Source: JARFQH01 sp963825595 (GTDB taxonomy: Bacteria > Desulfobacterota > Desulfobacteria > Desulfobacterales > SG8-13). Taken from it: a stretch of 64,000 nt of DNA. The position numbers and the translations under genes are program-made. The notes beneath the pieces are model-generated. The model searched no databases, was not told where the DNA came from, and was given only the letters and a program-made list of their open reading frames with translations. The DNA lies in contig CAWGUE010000004.1 of the NCBI GenBank assembly GCA_963825595.1, forward strand, positions 1-64,000. Reading direction: 5' to 3'. Shown here in pieces: positions 41,165 to 49,400 of this stretch; the first letter of the stretch is position 1; every line of letters begins with the position of its first letter.

Positions 41165-42337
41165 ATGCAGTCTCATATTCTTGACGTGGTCATCATCGGC
41201 GGCGGCATCATGGGGAGCGCCACGGCGTATAGTTTGATGAAATGCGACAGGGGTTTGAAAATTGCGGTGGTCGAAATGGACCCGGCCTATACCCGGGCAT
41301 CTACCACGCTGTCGCTGAGCAATATCCGCATCCAATTCAGCCTCAGGGAGAATATCGAAATTTCCAAGTATGCCTTCAAGGTGCTGGAGGGCTTCGCCGA
41401 AGAGATGGCCGTCGGCGACAATCTTCCAAAGGTGTCTTTTCGACGGGAAGGCAACCTCTTTTTATTTTCTCCGGCGGGGAAAACAGCCGCCGATATGTCC
41501 ATTGACCTGCAACTTTCGCTGGGCTGCACGGTGGAACGGCTTTCACCGATGGAAATCAAGGCCCGCTATCCATTGTTCGCGGTTGAAGGTTTCAGCGGCG
41601 GGACTTTCGGACCCGAGGACGGCCATTTCGATGCCCATGCCGTTCTGATGGGTTACAAAGCCAAAGCCCGCTCCATGGGGGCTCTTTATCTGCACGACGA
41701 AGTGGTTGCCATCGATGCGATTGGCGGTCATGCCGATGGCGTCCGGTTGAAATCGGGCACCCGGCTGAGAGCGCGGCATGTGGTCAACTGCGCCGGTGCC
41801 TGGGCAGCCGAAATTGCGCGCAGTGCCGGAATCGATCTGCCCGTCCAGCCGGTGAAACGTCAGGTGTTCGTGTTGAACACGAAAGTCAAACCCGCTCACC
41901 CGCTGCCCCTGACGATACTGCCGACGGGCCTTTATTTCCGGTCTGAAACCGGCGGCCTGATTTTGCTGGGCAAGTCCATGGATGAGGATCCGGTCGGTTT
42001 TGATTTTTCCTGGGACGACAAGCGTTTTTTCGAACACCTCTGGCCGGAGCTGGCCGCTTTCGTACCGGCCTTCGATACTCTCAAGCTCACTCGCGGTTGG
42101 GCCGGATTGTATGCCGTCAACACTCTTGACGGTAATGCGATCCTCGGTGAGTGGCCCGAGATAAAAGGCCTTTATCTCGCCAACGGATTCTCGGGGCACG
42201 GACTGCAGCAGGGGCCGGCCGTCGGCCGGTACATTGCCGAGTTGATCCTGGGCAGGACGGTGTCGCTTGATCTATCCAGATTCGGAGCGGAACGTGTCCT
42301 GGAGCGCAAGCCCTTGAGTGAAATGGGGTTGGTGTAG
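41165..42337 (+). CDS. FAD-dependent amine/amino-acid oxidoreductase (DAO family)
   Basis: A 390-residue flavoprotein. The FAD motif DVVIIGGGIMGSATAYSL is near the N-terminus, with RHVVNCAGAWAAEIAR in the second FAD contact region and LYLANGFSGHGLQQGPAVG at the C-terminal FAD site. This matches the sarcosine/glycine/D-amino-acid oxidase family. The substrate is not readable, but a broken M24 (creatinase-type) peptidase gene follows by 42 bases, hinting at methylamine, ectoine or similar compound breakdown in an ancestor. No clear ribosome site precedes ATG 41165. Confidence 0.85.
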   Translation: MQSHILDVVIIGGGIMGSATAYSLMKCDRGLKIAVVEMDPAYTRASTTLSLSNIRIQFSLRENIEISKYAFKVLEGFAEEMAVGDNLPKVSFRREGNLFLFSPAGKTAADMSIDLQLSLGCTVERLSPMEIKARYPLFAVEGFSGGTFGPEDGHFDAHAVLMGYKAKARSMGALYLHDEVVAIDAIGGHADGVRLKSGTRLRARHVVNCAGAWAAEIARSAGIDLPVQPVKRQVFVLNTKVKPAHPLPLTILPTGLYFRSETGGLILLGKSMDEDPVGFDFSWDDKRFFEHLWPELAAFVPAFDTLKLTRGWAGLYAVNTLDGNAILGEWPEIKGLYLANGFSGHGLQQGPAVGRYIAELILGRTVSLDLSRFGAERVLERKPLSEMGLV

Positions 42338-42379
42338 GTGTACATAATTTATATCACAGTCATTTTAGGAGAGAAAAAA

Positions 42380-42722
42380 ATGGCCCTTCATTTTACGTTG
42401 GAAGAGTTTGCCGAGCGCCGCCAGAAGACGGTTGAGAAAATGATTGAAAAAGAGCTGGATGGTCTGCTGATCTTCCGGACAGGAGAGCATGTATTATCTG
42501 ACCGGCTATGATTCCTTTGGCTACGTTTTTTTTCAGTGCCTTTATTTGGGTGCAGACGGGCGCATGATGCTGCTCACACGGGCCCCCGATTTGCGTCAGG
42601 CGCGTCACACGTCTGTGATCGACGACATCCGCATCTGGGTCGATGCACCGGATGCCAATCCGGCCCGCCAGCTCAAAGGCGTGCTCGAAGGCTTTGGATG
42701 CAAAGGATCAAATCATTTATGA
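42380..42722 (+). pseudogene. M24 peptidase (creatinase-type N-terminal domain), frameshifted and truncated
   Basis: The reading begins MALHFTLEEFAERRQK and continues to LLIFR at about 42478. One extra base at 42479 shifts the frame; removing it gives QESMYYLTGYDSFGYVFFQC and then the creatinase N-terminal sequence through DIRIWVDAPDAN to a stop at 42720-42722. The catalytic M24 domain that should follow is missing, and the next gene starts at 42719. The product cannot be an active peptidase. Confidence 0.8.
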
Positions 42723-43651
42723 TTTCAACCAATCCACTCTCCGTCCGTCATTCCGAAACAACCGCGGCCGTTATGGTGGCTTCCGGGGCGACTCTGATCA
42801 GTTTTTCGGCCGTTTTTGTCAAACTGGCCCATGTCAGCCCGATTGTGGCCGGGTTTTACCGCAATTTTTTCGGGGGGACGCTGCTGCTCATCATTCTGGC
42901 CGTAAAAGGGGGAATTCTCCCAAAAGAGCGCAGACATATCGTTATAGGCGTTCTTTGCGGGGCCATTTTTGCGCTCGATCTGTTTTTTTGGCATAAATCA
43001 ATCCATTATGTCGGACCGGGTCTGGCCACCATTCTGGCCAACTTCCAAGTTTTTCTGCTGGCCCTGTTCGGGGTTTTCGTTCTGGGCGAGCGACTCAATG
43101 CCCGAACCATGGTGGCGATACCGCTGGCGTTTTGCGGTCTGTTCCTGTTGGCCGGCATCCACTGGAACCAGCTCGGACAGGTGTACCGGTTGGGTGTCCT
43201 CATGGGGCTGGCTGCCGCGGTATGCTATGCGGCCTATCTTCTGGTATTGCGCAAGCTGCAGTCCCTGGAAAACGCCCCGACGGCTATGGCGACCCTGGCC
43301 GTCATTTCCATCGTGGCGGCACTTTTGCTCGGTCTGGCCACGTGGCTGAAAGGAGAGTCATTTGCTATCCCGGACCGGCAGAGTTTTATCGCCTTGATGG
43401 CATACGGGATTTTCTGTCAGGTGATCGGGTGGGTCTTGATCACCCGGGGATTGCCCCGCATCCGTTCATCCTTAGTGGGCTTACTGATCCTTTTGCAACC
43501 TTCGCTTTCTTTTACCTGGGACATCTTGTTTTTCAAACGTCCCACCGACCTTTACGGCGGCATTGGTGCCATCACCACTCTCGCCGCTATTTACCTGGGT
43601 ACTGTGGCCAAAAGAGCCAGGGATAACGGACGTGGTCGATCGACGGGTTGA
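42719..43651 (+). CDS. EamA/DMT-family transporter
   Basis: A 310-residue inner-membrane protein with ten predicted hydrophobic helices arranged as two EamA repeats (about 18-145 and 165-300). Members export or import amino acids and small metabolites; the substrate is unknown. ATG 42719 follows AAAGGATC; the start overlaps the stop of the M24 pseudogene by four bases, as in an old operon. Upstream in-frame codons lie in the pseudogene. Confidence 0.85.
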   Translation: MISTNPLSVRHSETTAAVMVASGATLISFSAVFVKLAHVSPIVAGFYRNFFGGTLLLIILAVKGGILPKERRHIVIGVLCGAIFALDLFFWHKSIHYVGPGLATILANFQVFLLALFGVFVLGERLNARTMVAIPLAFCGLFLLAGIHWNQLGQVYRLGVLMGLAAAVCYAAYLLVLRKLQSLENAPTAMATLAVISIVAALLLGLATWLKGESFAIPDRQSFIALMAYGIFCQVIGWVLITRGLPRIRSSLVGLLILLQPSLSFTWDILFFKRPTDLYGGIGAITTLAAIYLGTVAKRARDNGRGRSTG

Positions 43652-43851
43652 TGGCCGGAATCTTCAATTGACAACCCTGCGACCGGCTGTTATCAGCCAA
43701 AACTGTGTCAGCTATTTTGTAGCTGTTCCGGTCATTGGGAACATGTCGCAGGAATTTGTGCTGCTCCGTTACCAGGCGGCCCCTGCGCCGTCATGGGCGA
43801 TACCTCATTCAGATGATGAGGGTTTCATGACAAAATTCCGAATGCGGGATT

Positions 43852-43959
43852 TTTATACCGCTTTTCTAAAATTAAATTCCTGAATACGGAAGGATGGTAT
43901 AAGTGGTTGTAAAAAAAAACTTTCGAATAACGGAACGTTTTTTTGACATCCACTATAAA
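43852..43959. repeat. R2 double-hairpin repeat, copy C
   Basis: TTTATACCGC...ATGGTATAA and then AGTGGTTGTAAAA with ACGTTTTTTTGACATCCACT. It lies between the EamA gene and the liv operon. The rest of the 547-base gap, apart from the liv promoter, shows no gene. Confidence 0.75.
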
Positions 43960-44073
43960 ACGATCGGAGTTCTATGCCAGCCGGTCGAATGGGGATCTCA
44001 GCGCGCGGAACAAATCCGGCCCCCAAAGATAAAAATACAATAATTTCAAGTTATTGATTTATCATTTAATCAG

Positions 44074-44111
44074 TTGACAGCCGCTGAAGACTGATTGTAT
44101 AGGATACAATC
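44074..44111 (+). promoter_or_regulatory. liv operon promoter with overlapping palindromic operator
   Basis: TTGACA (44074-44079) is followed after 18 bases by TATAGG (44098-44103). The palindrome GATTGTAT-AGG-ATACAATC (44093-44111, perfect 8-bp arms) covers the -10 element, so a dimeric repressor could block this promoter. The regulator is not identified. The distance to livG is about 90 bases. Confidence 0.5.
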
Positions 44112-44198
44112 GATCAATAAGACATAGGCTTTAGAACCCTTCGGTACGGTGCGGATTCAATTGATAATTCAGGGCTCCAAATTAATAGCGTAACGCAA

Positions 44199-44966
44199 AT
44201 GGGCGAATTGACCCTTGAAAATGTGGCCAAGAAATTTGGCGGCCTGACCGCCGTCGATCAACTTGACATGCATCTCAATCAAGGCGAAATTCTCGGTCTC
44301 ATCGGCCCGAACGGCGCCGGGAAAACCACGGTTTTCAACCTCATCACCGGCGTATACACGCCCACCCGCGGACGCATCAGCTACCGGAATGCAGAACTCA
44401 ACCGCCGCCCGCCCCACGAAATCGTGGCCACCGGCATTGCACGAACATTTCAGAATATCAGGCTCTTCAAGGCCATGACGGTGCTGGAAAATGTTCTGGC
44501 CGGACGTCACTGTCGCACCAAAAGCAGCATCGTCGATGCGATTTTCCGGACGCGCTTTCAGGCGCAAGAGGAGAAGAAAAGCCGTGAATCGGCCGAGGAA
44601 ATCCTCGAATTTTTGGGTCTGTACGCCCAGCGATTCGAACTGGCGGCCAATCTTCCCTACGGTTTTCAGCGTCGGCTTGAGATTGCCCGTGCACTGGCCA
44701 CGAATCCGGGGACGGTTTTGCTCGATGAACCGGCCGCCGGCATGAACCCCAAGGAATCCGTGCAGTTGATGCGCCTGATCGAATCGATTCTCGACAAAGG
44801 GATCAATATCCTGCTGGTGGAGCACGACATGCGGGTCATCATGGGAATCTGTCACCGGATCGTCGTGCTCGATTACGGTCGCAAAATTGCTGAAGGAACG
44901 CCCGGTGAAATTCGCAAAAACCCTCAGGTGATCGAAGCTTACCTGGGTAAGCAAGCCACCGGATGA
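44199..44966 (+). CDS. livG: Branched-chain amino acid ABC transporter, ATPase LivG
   Basis: A 255-residue cytoplasmic ATPase of the LIV importer. Walker A GPNGAGKTT, the signature region LPYGFQRRLEIARAL (the normal Q is F here), Walker B VLLDEPAAGMNP and the switch histidine LLVEHDM are seen; LivG-specific TGIARTFQNIRLF is present. It is the first gene of the operon, ahead of the binding protein, which differs from the usual livK-H-M-G-F order. Confidence 0.93.
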   Translation: MGELTLENVAKKFGGLTAVDQLDMHLNQGEILGLIGPNGAGKTTVFNLITGVYTPTRGRISYRNAELNRRPPHEIVATGIARTFQNIRLFKAMTVLENVLAGRHCRTKSSIVDAIFRTRFQAQEEKKSRESAEEILEFLGLYAQRFELAANLPYGFQRRLEIARALATNPGTVLLDEPAAGMNPKESVQLMRLIESILDKGINILLVEHDMRVIMGICHRIVVLDYGRKIAEGTPGEIRKNPQVIEAYLGKQATG

Positions 44967-45045
44967 TTGTTGTTTTTAATCCACGTGTTCGATCGGTTTG
45001 GTCGAAACACACCTATCCAATTACACGAACAAGGAGGTACGGGTT

Positions 45046-46155
45046 ATGAAATCAGTCAAAAAGATGTTGGTATGGACACTGGCTCTGGGCCTGATTCTGG
45101 CGCCGGGCCTGGTCATGGCCAAAACGCTCAAGATCGGGTCAATGAGTCCGCTGACCGGACAATACGCCGCCGACGGGAACGACATCCGCCAGGGCGTCGA
45201 AATCGCCATTGCCATGTGGGAAGCCAAGGGCGGGGTCCCCGGCTACGACAAGATCGAGTACGAACCGCAGGATTCCGGCTGTGACGGCAAGCAGGCCGTA
45301 TCGGCCGCGAACAAACTCGTCAATCTGGGGGTTGCGGGCGTGATCGGGGCCTATTGTTCGTCGGCCACGATTCCGGCATCCGACGTTCTCAACGACGCTG
45401 AAATCGTCATGTTGACTCCGGCCTCCACCAATGAACAGGTCACGGATCGGGGATACAAGTACATGTTCCGCGTCTGCGGCCGGGACGACGATCAGTCCAA
45501 GGCCGCGGCCGAATTTTTGATCAACGACCTCAAAATCAAGACGATTGCCATCGTCGACGACAAAACCACTTATACCCAGGGTCTGGCCGACAACGTGGAG
45601 AAGTCCCTCGGCGACAAGGTCAAAGTGGTTGCCCGGGAACATATCAACCAGGGCGACAAGGACTTTTCAGGGATTCTGACCAAGATCAAAGCGGCTGACC
45701 CGGATATCCTGTACATGAGCCTTTACAACCCCGAGGGCAACCTGATGGCCATCCAGGCCAAAAGGCTGGGTCTCAGGGCGACCCTGATGTCCGAAGACGC
45801 GGTGTATCATCCGAATTACCTCAAGATCGCCAAGGAAGCCGGCGAAGGCACCTACTTCACCTTCGGACAACCCCCGTCAGAGGATATCCCAGAGGTTAAA
45901 GCGTTCCAGGATGCCTATACCAAGAAGTTCGGACAACCGGGATCCTACTCGTCCTATGCGTTCGATGCGGCCAACGTCCTGTTTGCGGCCATTGCCAAGG
46001 TCGGGGCCGAAGACCCGAACAAACTGGCCGATGCCATCCGGGCCACTAAAATGCAGGGCGCATCCAAATTTATCACCTTCGATGAAAAGGGCGACAGTGG
46101 TTCGACCTATCAGATCCTCGTGGTCAAAAAGGGAGAATTCGTTTCCTACAAATAA
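45046..46155 (+). CDS. livK: Branched-chain amino acid ABC transporter, periplasmic binding protein
   Basis: A 369-residue solute-binding protein. The signal peptide (about 1-24, cleavage after VMA) precedes the type I fold typical of LivJ/LivK: KIGSMSPLTGQYAADG, VIGAYCSSATIPAS, LTPASTNEQVTDRG and YAFDAANVLF. It captures branched-chain or other hydrophobic amino acids; proline or other ligands are possible given the putA neighbour. ATG 45046 follows AAGGAGGTACGGG. Confidence 0.93.
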   Translation: MKSVKKMLVWTLALGLILAPGLVMAKTLKIGSMSPLTGQYAADGNDIRQGVEIAIAMWEAKGGVPGYDKIEYEPQDSGCDGKQAVSAANKLVNLGVAGVIGAYCSSATIPASDVLNDAEIVMLTPASTNEQVTDRGYKYMFRVCGRDDDQSKAAAEFLINDLKIKTIAIVDDKTTYTQGLADNVEKSLGDKVKVVAREHINQGDKDFSGILTKIKAADPDILYMSLYNPEGNLMAIQAKRLGLRATLMSEDAVYHPNYLKIAKEAGEGTYFTFGQPPSEDIPEVKAFQDAYTKKFGQPGSYSSYAFDAANVLFAAIAKVGAEDPNKLADAIRATKMQGASKFITFDEKGDSGSTYQILVVKKGEFVSYK

Positions 46156-46193
46156 TCCGAGCCGGCGGAATCCTGCCGCCGCAGGTTAAATCA

Positions 46194-46225
46194 GTGGCGG
46201 CGCGGGTGATCACCCGCGCCGCCAC
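46194..46225. promoter_or_regulatory. 32-bp perfect palindrome between livK and livH
   Basis: Two 16-base arms without a spacer (GTGGCGGCGCGGGTGA and its exact complement TCACCCGCGCCGCCAC). As RNA it gives a very stable GC-rich hairpin 39 bases after livK, with a smaller hairpin (CGGCGG/CCGCCG) just before it. No T tract follows, so a role in stabilising livK mRNA or lowering downstream expression is more likely than full termination. Confidence 0.8.
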
Positions 46226-46252
46226 CAACGACATCATAATCGGGAGCGGCTC

Positions 46253-47164
46253 GTGGAAGTCCTGTTTCAGCAGATCATCAACGGTTTGACGCTGGGATCG
46301 ATCTATGCCCTGATCGCGCTCGGTTACACGATGGTGTACGGCATCATCCAACTGATCAATTTCGCCCACGGAGAAATCTTTGCCGCCGGGGGCTATATCG
46401 GCGTGATCACCCTGTCATTTTTACAGGCCCGAGGCGTTCTGGAAAACCATCCGTTTCTGGGGCTCTTCCTGGCGTTTGTTCTGGCCATGATCTATTGCGC
46501 TTTTCTGGCCGTGGCGGTGGAGCACATTGCCTACCGTCCCCTGCGCGGGGCCAGCCGGCTGGCACTGCTGCTGTCGGCCTTGGGCATGTCGATTTTTCTG
46601 TCCAACGGCATGATGCTCAGCCAGGGGGTCTACGACAAAGCCTACCCCCATTTCTTCGCTTCCGGTGGGTTCGAAATCGGCGGGGTGATTATCACCCATA
46701 TGCAGGTGTTCATCATGATCGGGTCGGTCGTGCTCATGATCGGACTCAATCTTTTCGTCAAACGCACCCGCTTGGGCAAGGCCATGCGATCGACGGCCCA
46801 GGATCGCACCATGAGCGCCATTCTCGGCATCAATGCCAACAAGACCATCGTGACGACATTCATGATCGGGGCGTCACTGGCCGCTGCCGCGGGCGTCATG
46901 GTCGGGCTTTATTACGGTTCGGTGCGCTTCGACATGGGGTTTGTCCCGGGCATCAAGGCTTTTGCGGCGGCGGTTCTGGGAGGCATCGGCAACCTGACCG
47001 GGGCCATGCTGGGCGGCCTGATCATCGGGATCGTGGAAATTTTTGCGGCCGGATACCTGGCCAGCGAGTACAAGGATGTGTTCGCATTCATTATCCTGAT
47101 CCTCGTACTTTACTTCAGACCCACCGGCATCATGGGTGAACAGGTGGACGATACCAGGGTGTAA
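46253..47164 (+). CDS. livH: Branched-chain amino acid ABC transporter, permease LivH
   Basis: A 303-residue inner-membrane permease with about eight hydrophobic helices. The LivH signature INFAHGEIFAAGGYIGV near the N-terminus, VEHIAYRPLRGASRLALLL and PGIKAFAAAVLGGIGNLTGA are clear. GTG start at 46253 after GGGAGCGG. It follows the hairpin after livK and is 1 base from livM. Confidence 0.95.
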   Translation: MEVLFQQIINGLTLGSIYALIALGYTMVYGIIQLINFAHGEIFAAGGYIGVITLSFLQARGVLENHPFLGLFLAFVLAMIYCAFLAVAVEHIAYRPLRGASRLALLLSALGMSIFLSNGMMLSQGVYDKAYPHFFASGGFEIGGVIITHMQVFIMIGSVVLMIGLNLFVKRTRLGKAMRSTAQDRTMSAILGINANKTIVTTFMIGASLAAAAGVMVGLYYGSVRFDMGFVPGIKAFAAAVLGGIGNLTGAMLGGLIIGIVEIFAAGYLASEYKDVFAFIILILVLYFRPTGIMGEQVDDTRV

Positions 47165-47165
47165 C

Positions 47166-48395
47166 ATGTCTGCAAAGCCGCTAATCAAATTCCTCATCGT
47201 TCTGGTTTGGTCTTTTGTGCTTCTTTTCCCCATGCTGGGGATCGATGAAGGCCGTTTCGTCTGGGAGCGCCTGTTCAAAGTTTTGGGGATCATTGCCGCA
47301 ATCGGCGTCCTCGTTCTGGTATACCAGTATTTTTTCAAGCATGTGTCTTTTAAACCCAAGGGGATTTTAATTCCGAAGACGATGCCGCTCCCGCCGAAAA
47401 ACGTGCTTTACGGAGTGGGGATTATCGCAGTGCTGGTCTTCCCGTGGACCATCGATAATTACAGCCGGGATATCGCCATCAATGTGTTGATCTATATTTC
47501 ATTGGGACTGGGCCTTAACATCGTCGTCGGTTTGGCCGGCCTCTTGGATTTGGGTTACATCGCTTTCTACGCCGTCGGCGCTTACACATATGCGCTTCTA
47601 AACACCAATTTCGGGGTGCCTTTCTGGTTGGCGCTGCCGGCCGGATGTGTCATCAGTGCGATGGTGGGCGCCTTCATCGGTTATCCGACCCTGAAAATGC
47701 GCGGGGACTACCTGGCCATCGTTACACTGGGGTTCGGCGAAATTATTCGAATCGTGTTGAACAATTGGGATGCACTCACCATGGGCCCCAACGGCATCCT
47801 CGGTATCAAAGCGCCGGGGATATTTTATCCTGTCGTTGCAAGCGGCAGCATTCAGTTTGCGCACGTGTATTTGAAAAAACTCGTCTGGCTTTATTACCTG
47901 ATACTCATTATTGCCGCATTGATCCTGGTTGCGGTTTATCACCTGAATTATTCCCGTATCGGGCGGGCCTGGATGGCCGTGCGGGAGGACGAGACCGCCG
48001 CCGAACTTACGGGGATCCACACGACCCGCATGAAACTCTATGCCTACATGCTAGGAGCGATATTTGCCGGTTTCGCCGGCGCTTTTTTTGCGGCCAAGGT
48101 CCGGTATGTCAACCCCAGTTCCTTCATATTCCTCGAGTCCGCACTGGTTCTCTGCATCGTCGTGCTCGGCGGAATGGGATCGATTCCCGGCATCATTGTC
48201 GGGGCGGTCGCCATCATCGTTTTACCGGAGTTTTTCAGAGGTCTGGAACTGTATCGCATGGCGGCTTTCGGTGGCGCCATGACCCTCATGATGGTTTTCC
48301 GCCCCGAAGGGCTTTGGCCGGCCAAACGGCGCATCCCCGAGCGCGAAGATCAGAACGCCGAAACGCCCCCAATCGAGGAAAGTCATCATGCTTAG
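47166..48395 (+). CDS. livM: Branched-chain amino acid ABC transporter, permease LivM
   Basis: A 409-residue inner-membrane permease. The family motifs SLGLGLNIVVGLAGLLDLGY, KMRGDYLAIVTLGFGEI and RIGRAWMAVREDETAAELTG are present. An extra ~90-residue N-terminal membrane region makes it longer than the ~320-residue core. ATG 47166 starts one base after livH stops, and the 3' end overlaps livF by eight bases. Confidence 0.95.
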   Translation: MSAKPLIKFLIVLVWSFVLLFPMLGIDEGRFVWERLFKVLGIIAAIGVLVLVYQYFFKHVSFKPKGILIPKTMPLPPKNVLYGVGIIAVLVFPWTIDNYSRDIAINVLIYISLGLGLNIVVGLAGLLDLGYIAFYAVGAYTYALLNTNFGVPFWLALPAGCVISAMVGAFIGYPTLKMRGDYLAIVTLGFGEIIRIVLNNWDALTMGPNGILGIKAPGIFYPVVASGSIQFAHVYLKKLVWLYYLILIIAALILVAVYHLNYSRIGRAWMAVREDETAAELTGIHTTRMKLYAYMLGAIFAGFAGAFFAAKVRYVNPSSFIFLESALVLCIVVLGGMGSIPGIIVGAVAIIVLPEFFRGLELYRMAAFGGAMTLMMVFRPEGLWPAKRRIPEREDQNAETPPIEESHHA

Positions 48396-49095
48396 CGTCG
48401 AAGGCATCCACACGTACTATGGAAACATTCACGCCTTGAAGGGTGTCAGCCTCGAAGTCAATGAAAAGGAAATTGTCTGCCTGATCGGTTCGAACGGTGC
48501 CGGCAAATCGACGACCCTGATGACGATCAACGGTATTCACCACCCCGCCAAAGGCCGCATTTTATTTCTGGGCCAGGAGATCTCGGCACTGGCAGCGGAT
48601 AAAATAGCTGGATTGGCCATCACCCAAGTGCCGGAGGGGCGGCGGATTCTTCCACGACTCAGCGTGGAAGACAATCTCGATATGGGGGCCTATTTGATCA
48701 GGGACAAGAAAAAGATTCGGGAAACGCTCGATAGGGTTTACGAATTGTTTCCGGTGCTGGCAAACCGGCGCAGACAGCAGGGCGGCACGCTCTCCGGCGG
48801 AGAGCAACAGATGCTGGCCATCGGGCGGGCGCTGATGGCCCGTCCCAGGCTCTTGCTGCTGGACGAACCCTCTCTTGGCCTGGCGCCCCTGATCGTGGAG
48901 AAGATTTTCAGCATCATCCAACAGATTAACCAGACCGGCACAACCATTTTTCTGGTCGAGCAGAATGCCAACATGGCCTTGAGTATCTCCAAGCGGGCGT
49001 ATGTCATGGAATCGGGTAACATTACCCTTCAGGGCCCGGCGGCCGAATTGGCCGAAGACGAGGCCATTCGCAGGGCGTACCTCGGTGAGGATTGA
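48388..49095 (+). CDS. livF: Branched-chain amino acid ABC transporter, ATPase LivF
   Basis: A 235-residue ATPase paired with LivG. Walker A GSNGAGKSTT, signature LSGGEQQMLAIGRALM, Walker B LLLLDEPSLGLAP and LVEQNAN are typical; ITQVPEGRRILPRLSVEDNL is LivF-specific. It overlaps livM by eight bases and ends the operon. The following 305 bases to putA contain only weak CCCCG/CGGGG pairings and no gene. Confidence 0.95.
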   Translation: MLSVEGIHTYYGNIHALKGVSLEVNEKEIVCLIGSNGAGKSTTLMTINGIHHPAKGRILFLGQEISALAADKIAGLAITQVPEGRRILPRLSVEDNLDMGAYLIRDKKKIRETLDRVYELFPVLANRRRQQGGTLSGGEQQMLAIGRALMARPRLLLLDEPSLGLAPLIVEKIFSIIQQINQTGTTIFLVEQNANMALSISKRAYVMESGNITLQGPAAELAEDEAIRRAYLGED

Positions 49096-49400
49096 CGCCG
49101 CGGCCGCGGGTGATCGTGGTTGTCGCGAACACCGTCATTCGGAGCCGCTCCCCACGACCGTTTTGCCAGACGCCTCCCCTTGAGCTATTTTCTTTCAGCC
49201 CGAGGTTTAATACTTTCGTTCCGATAAGTCGCCCGATAACCCCGTGCCAGCAAGGTCACACATACTCCCCGTTATCTTCCGGGGCAGGGCGTTAATAACC
49301 GGGGATCCCGATAGCGTTTCGATGGCACGACTCATGACTGCGTGCGCCCGTGTAGATCGATGAAAACCCCAACCGGGTACCCAAACAAGGAGAGAACCGA

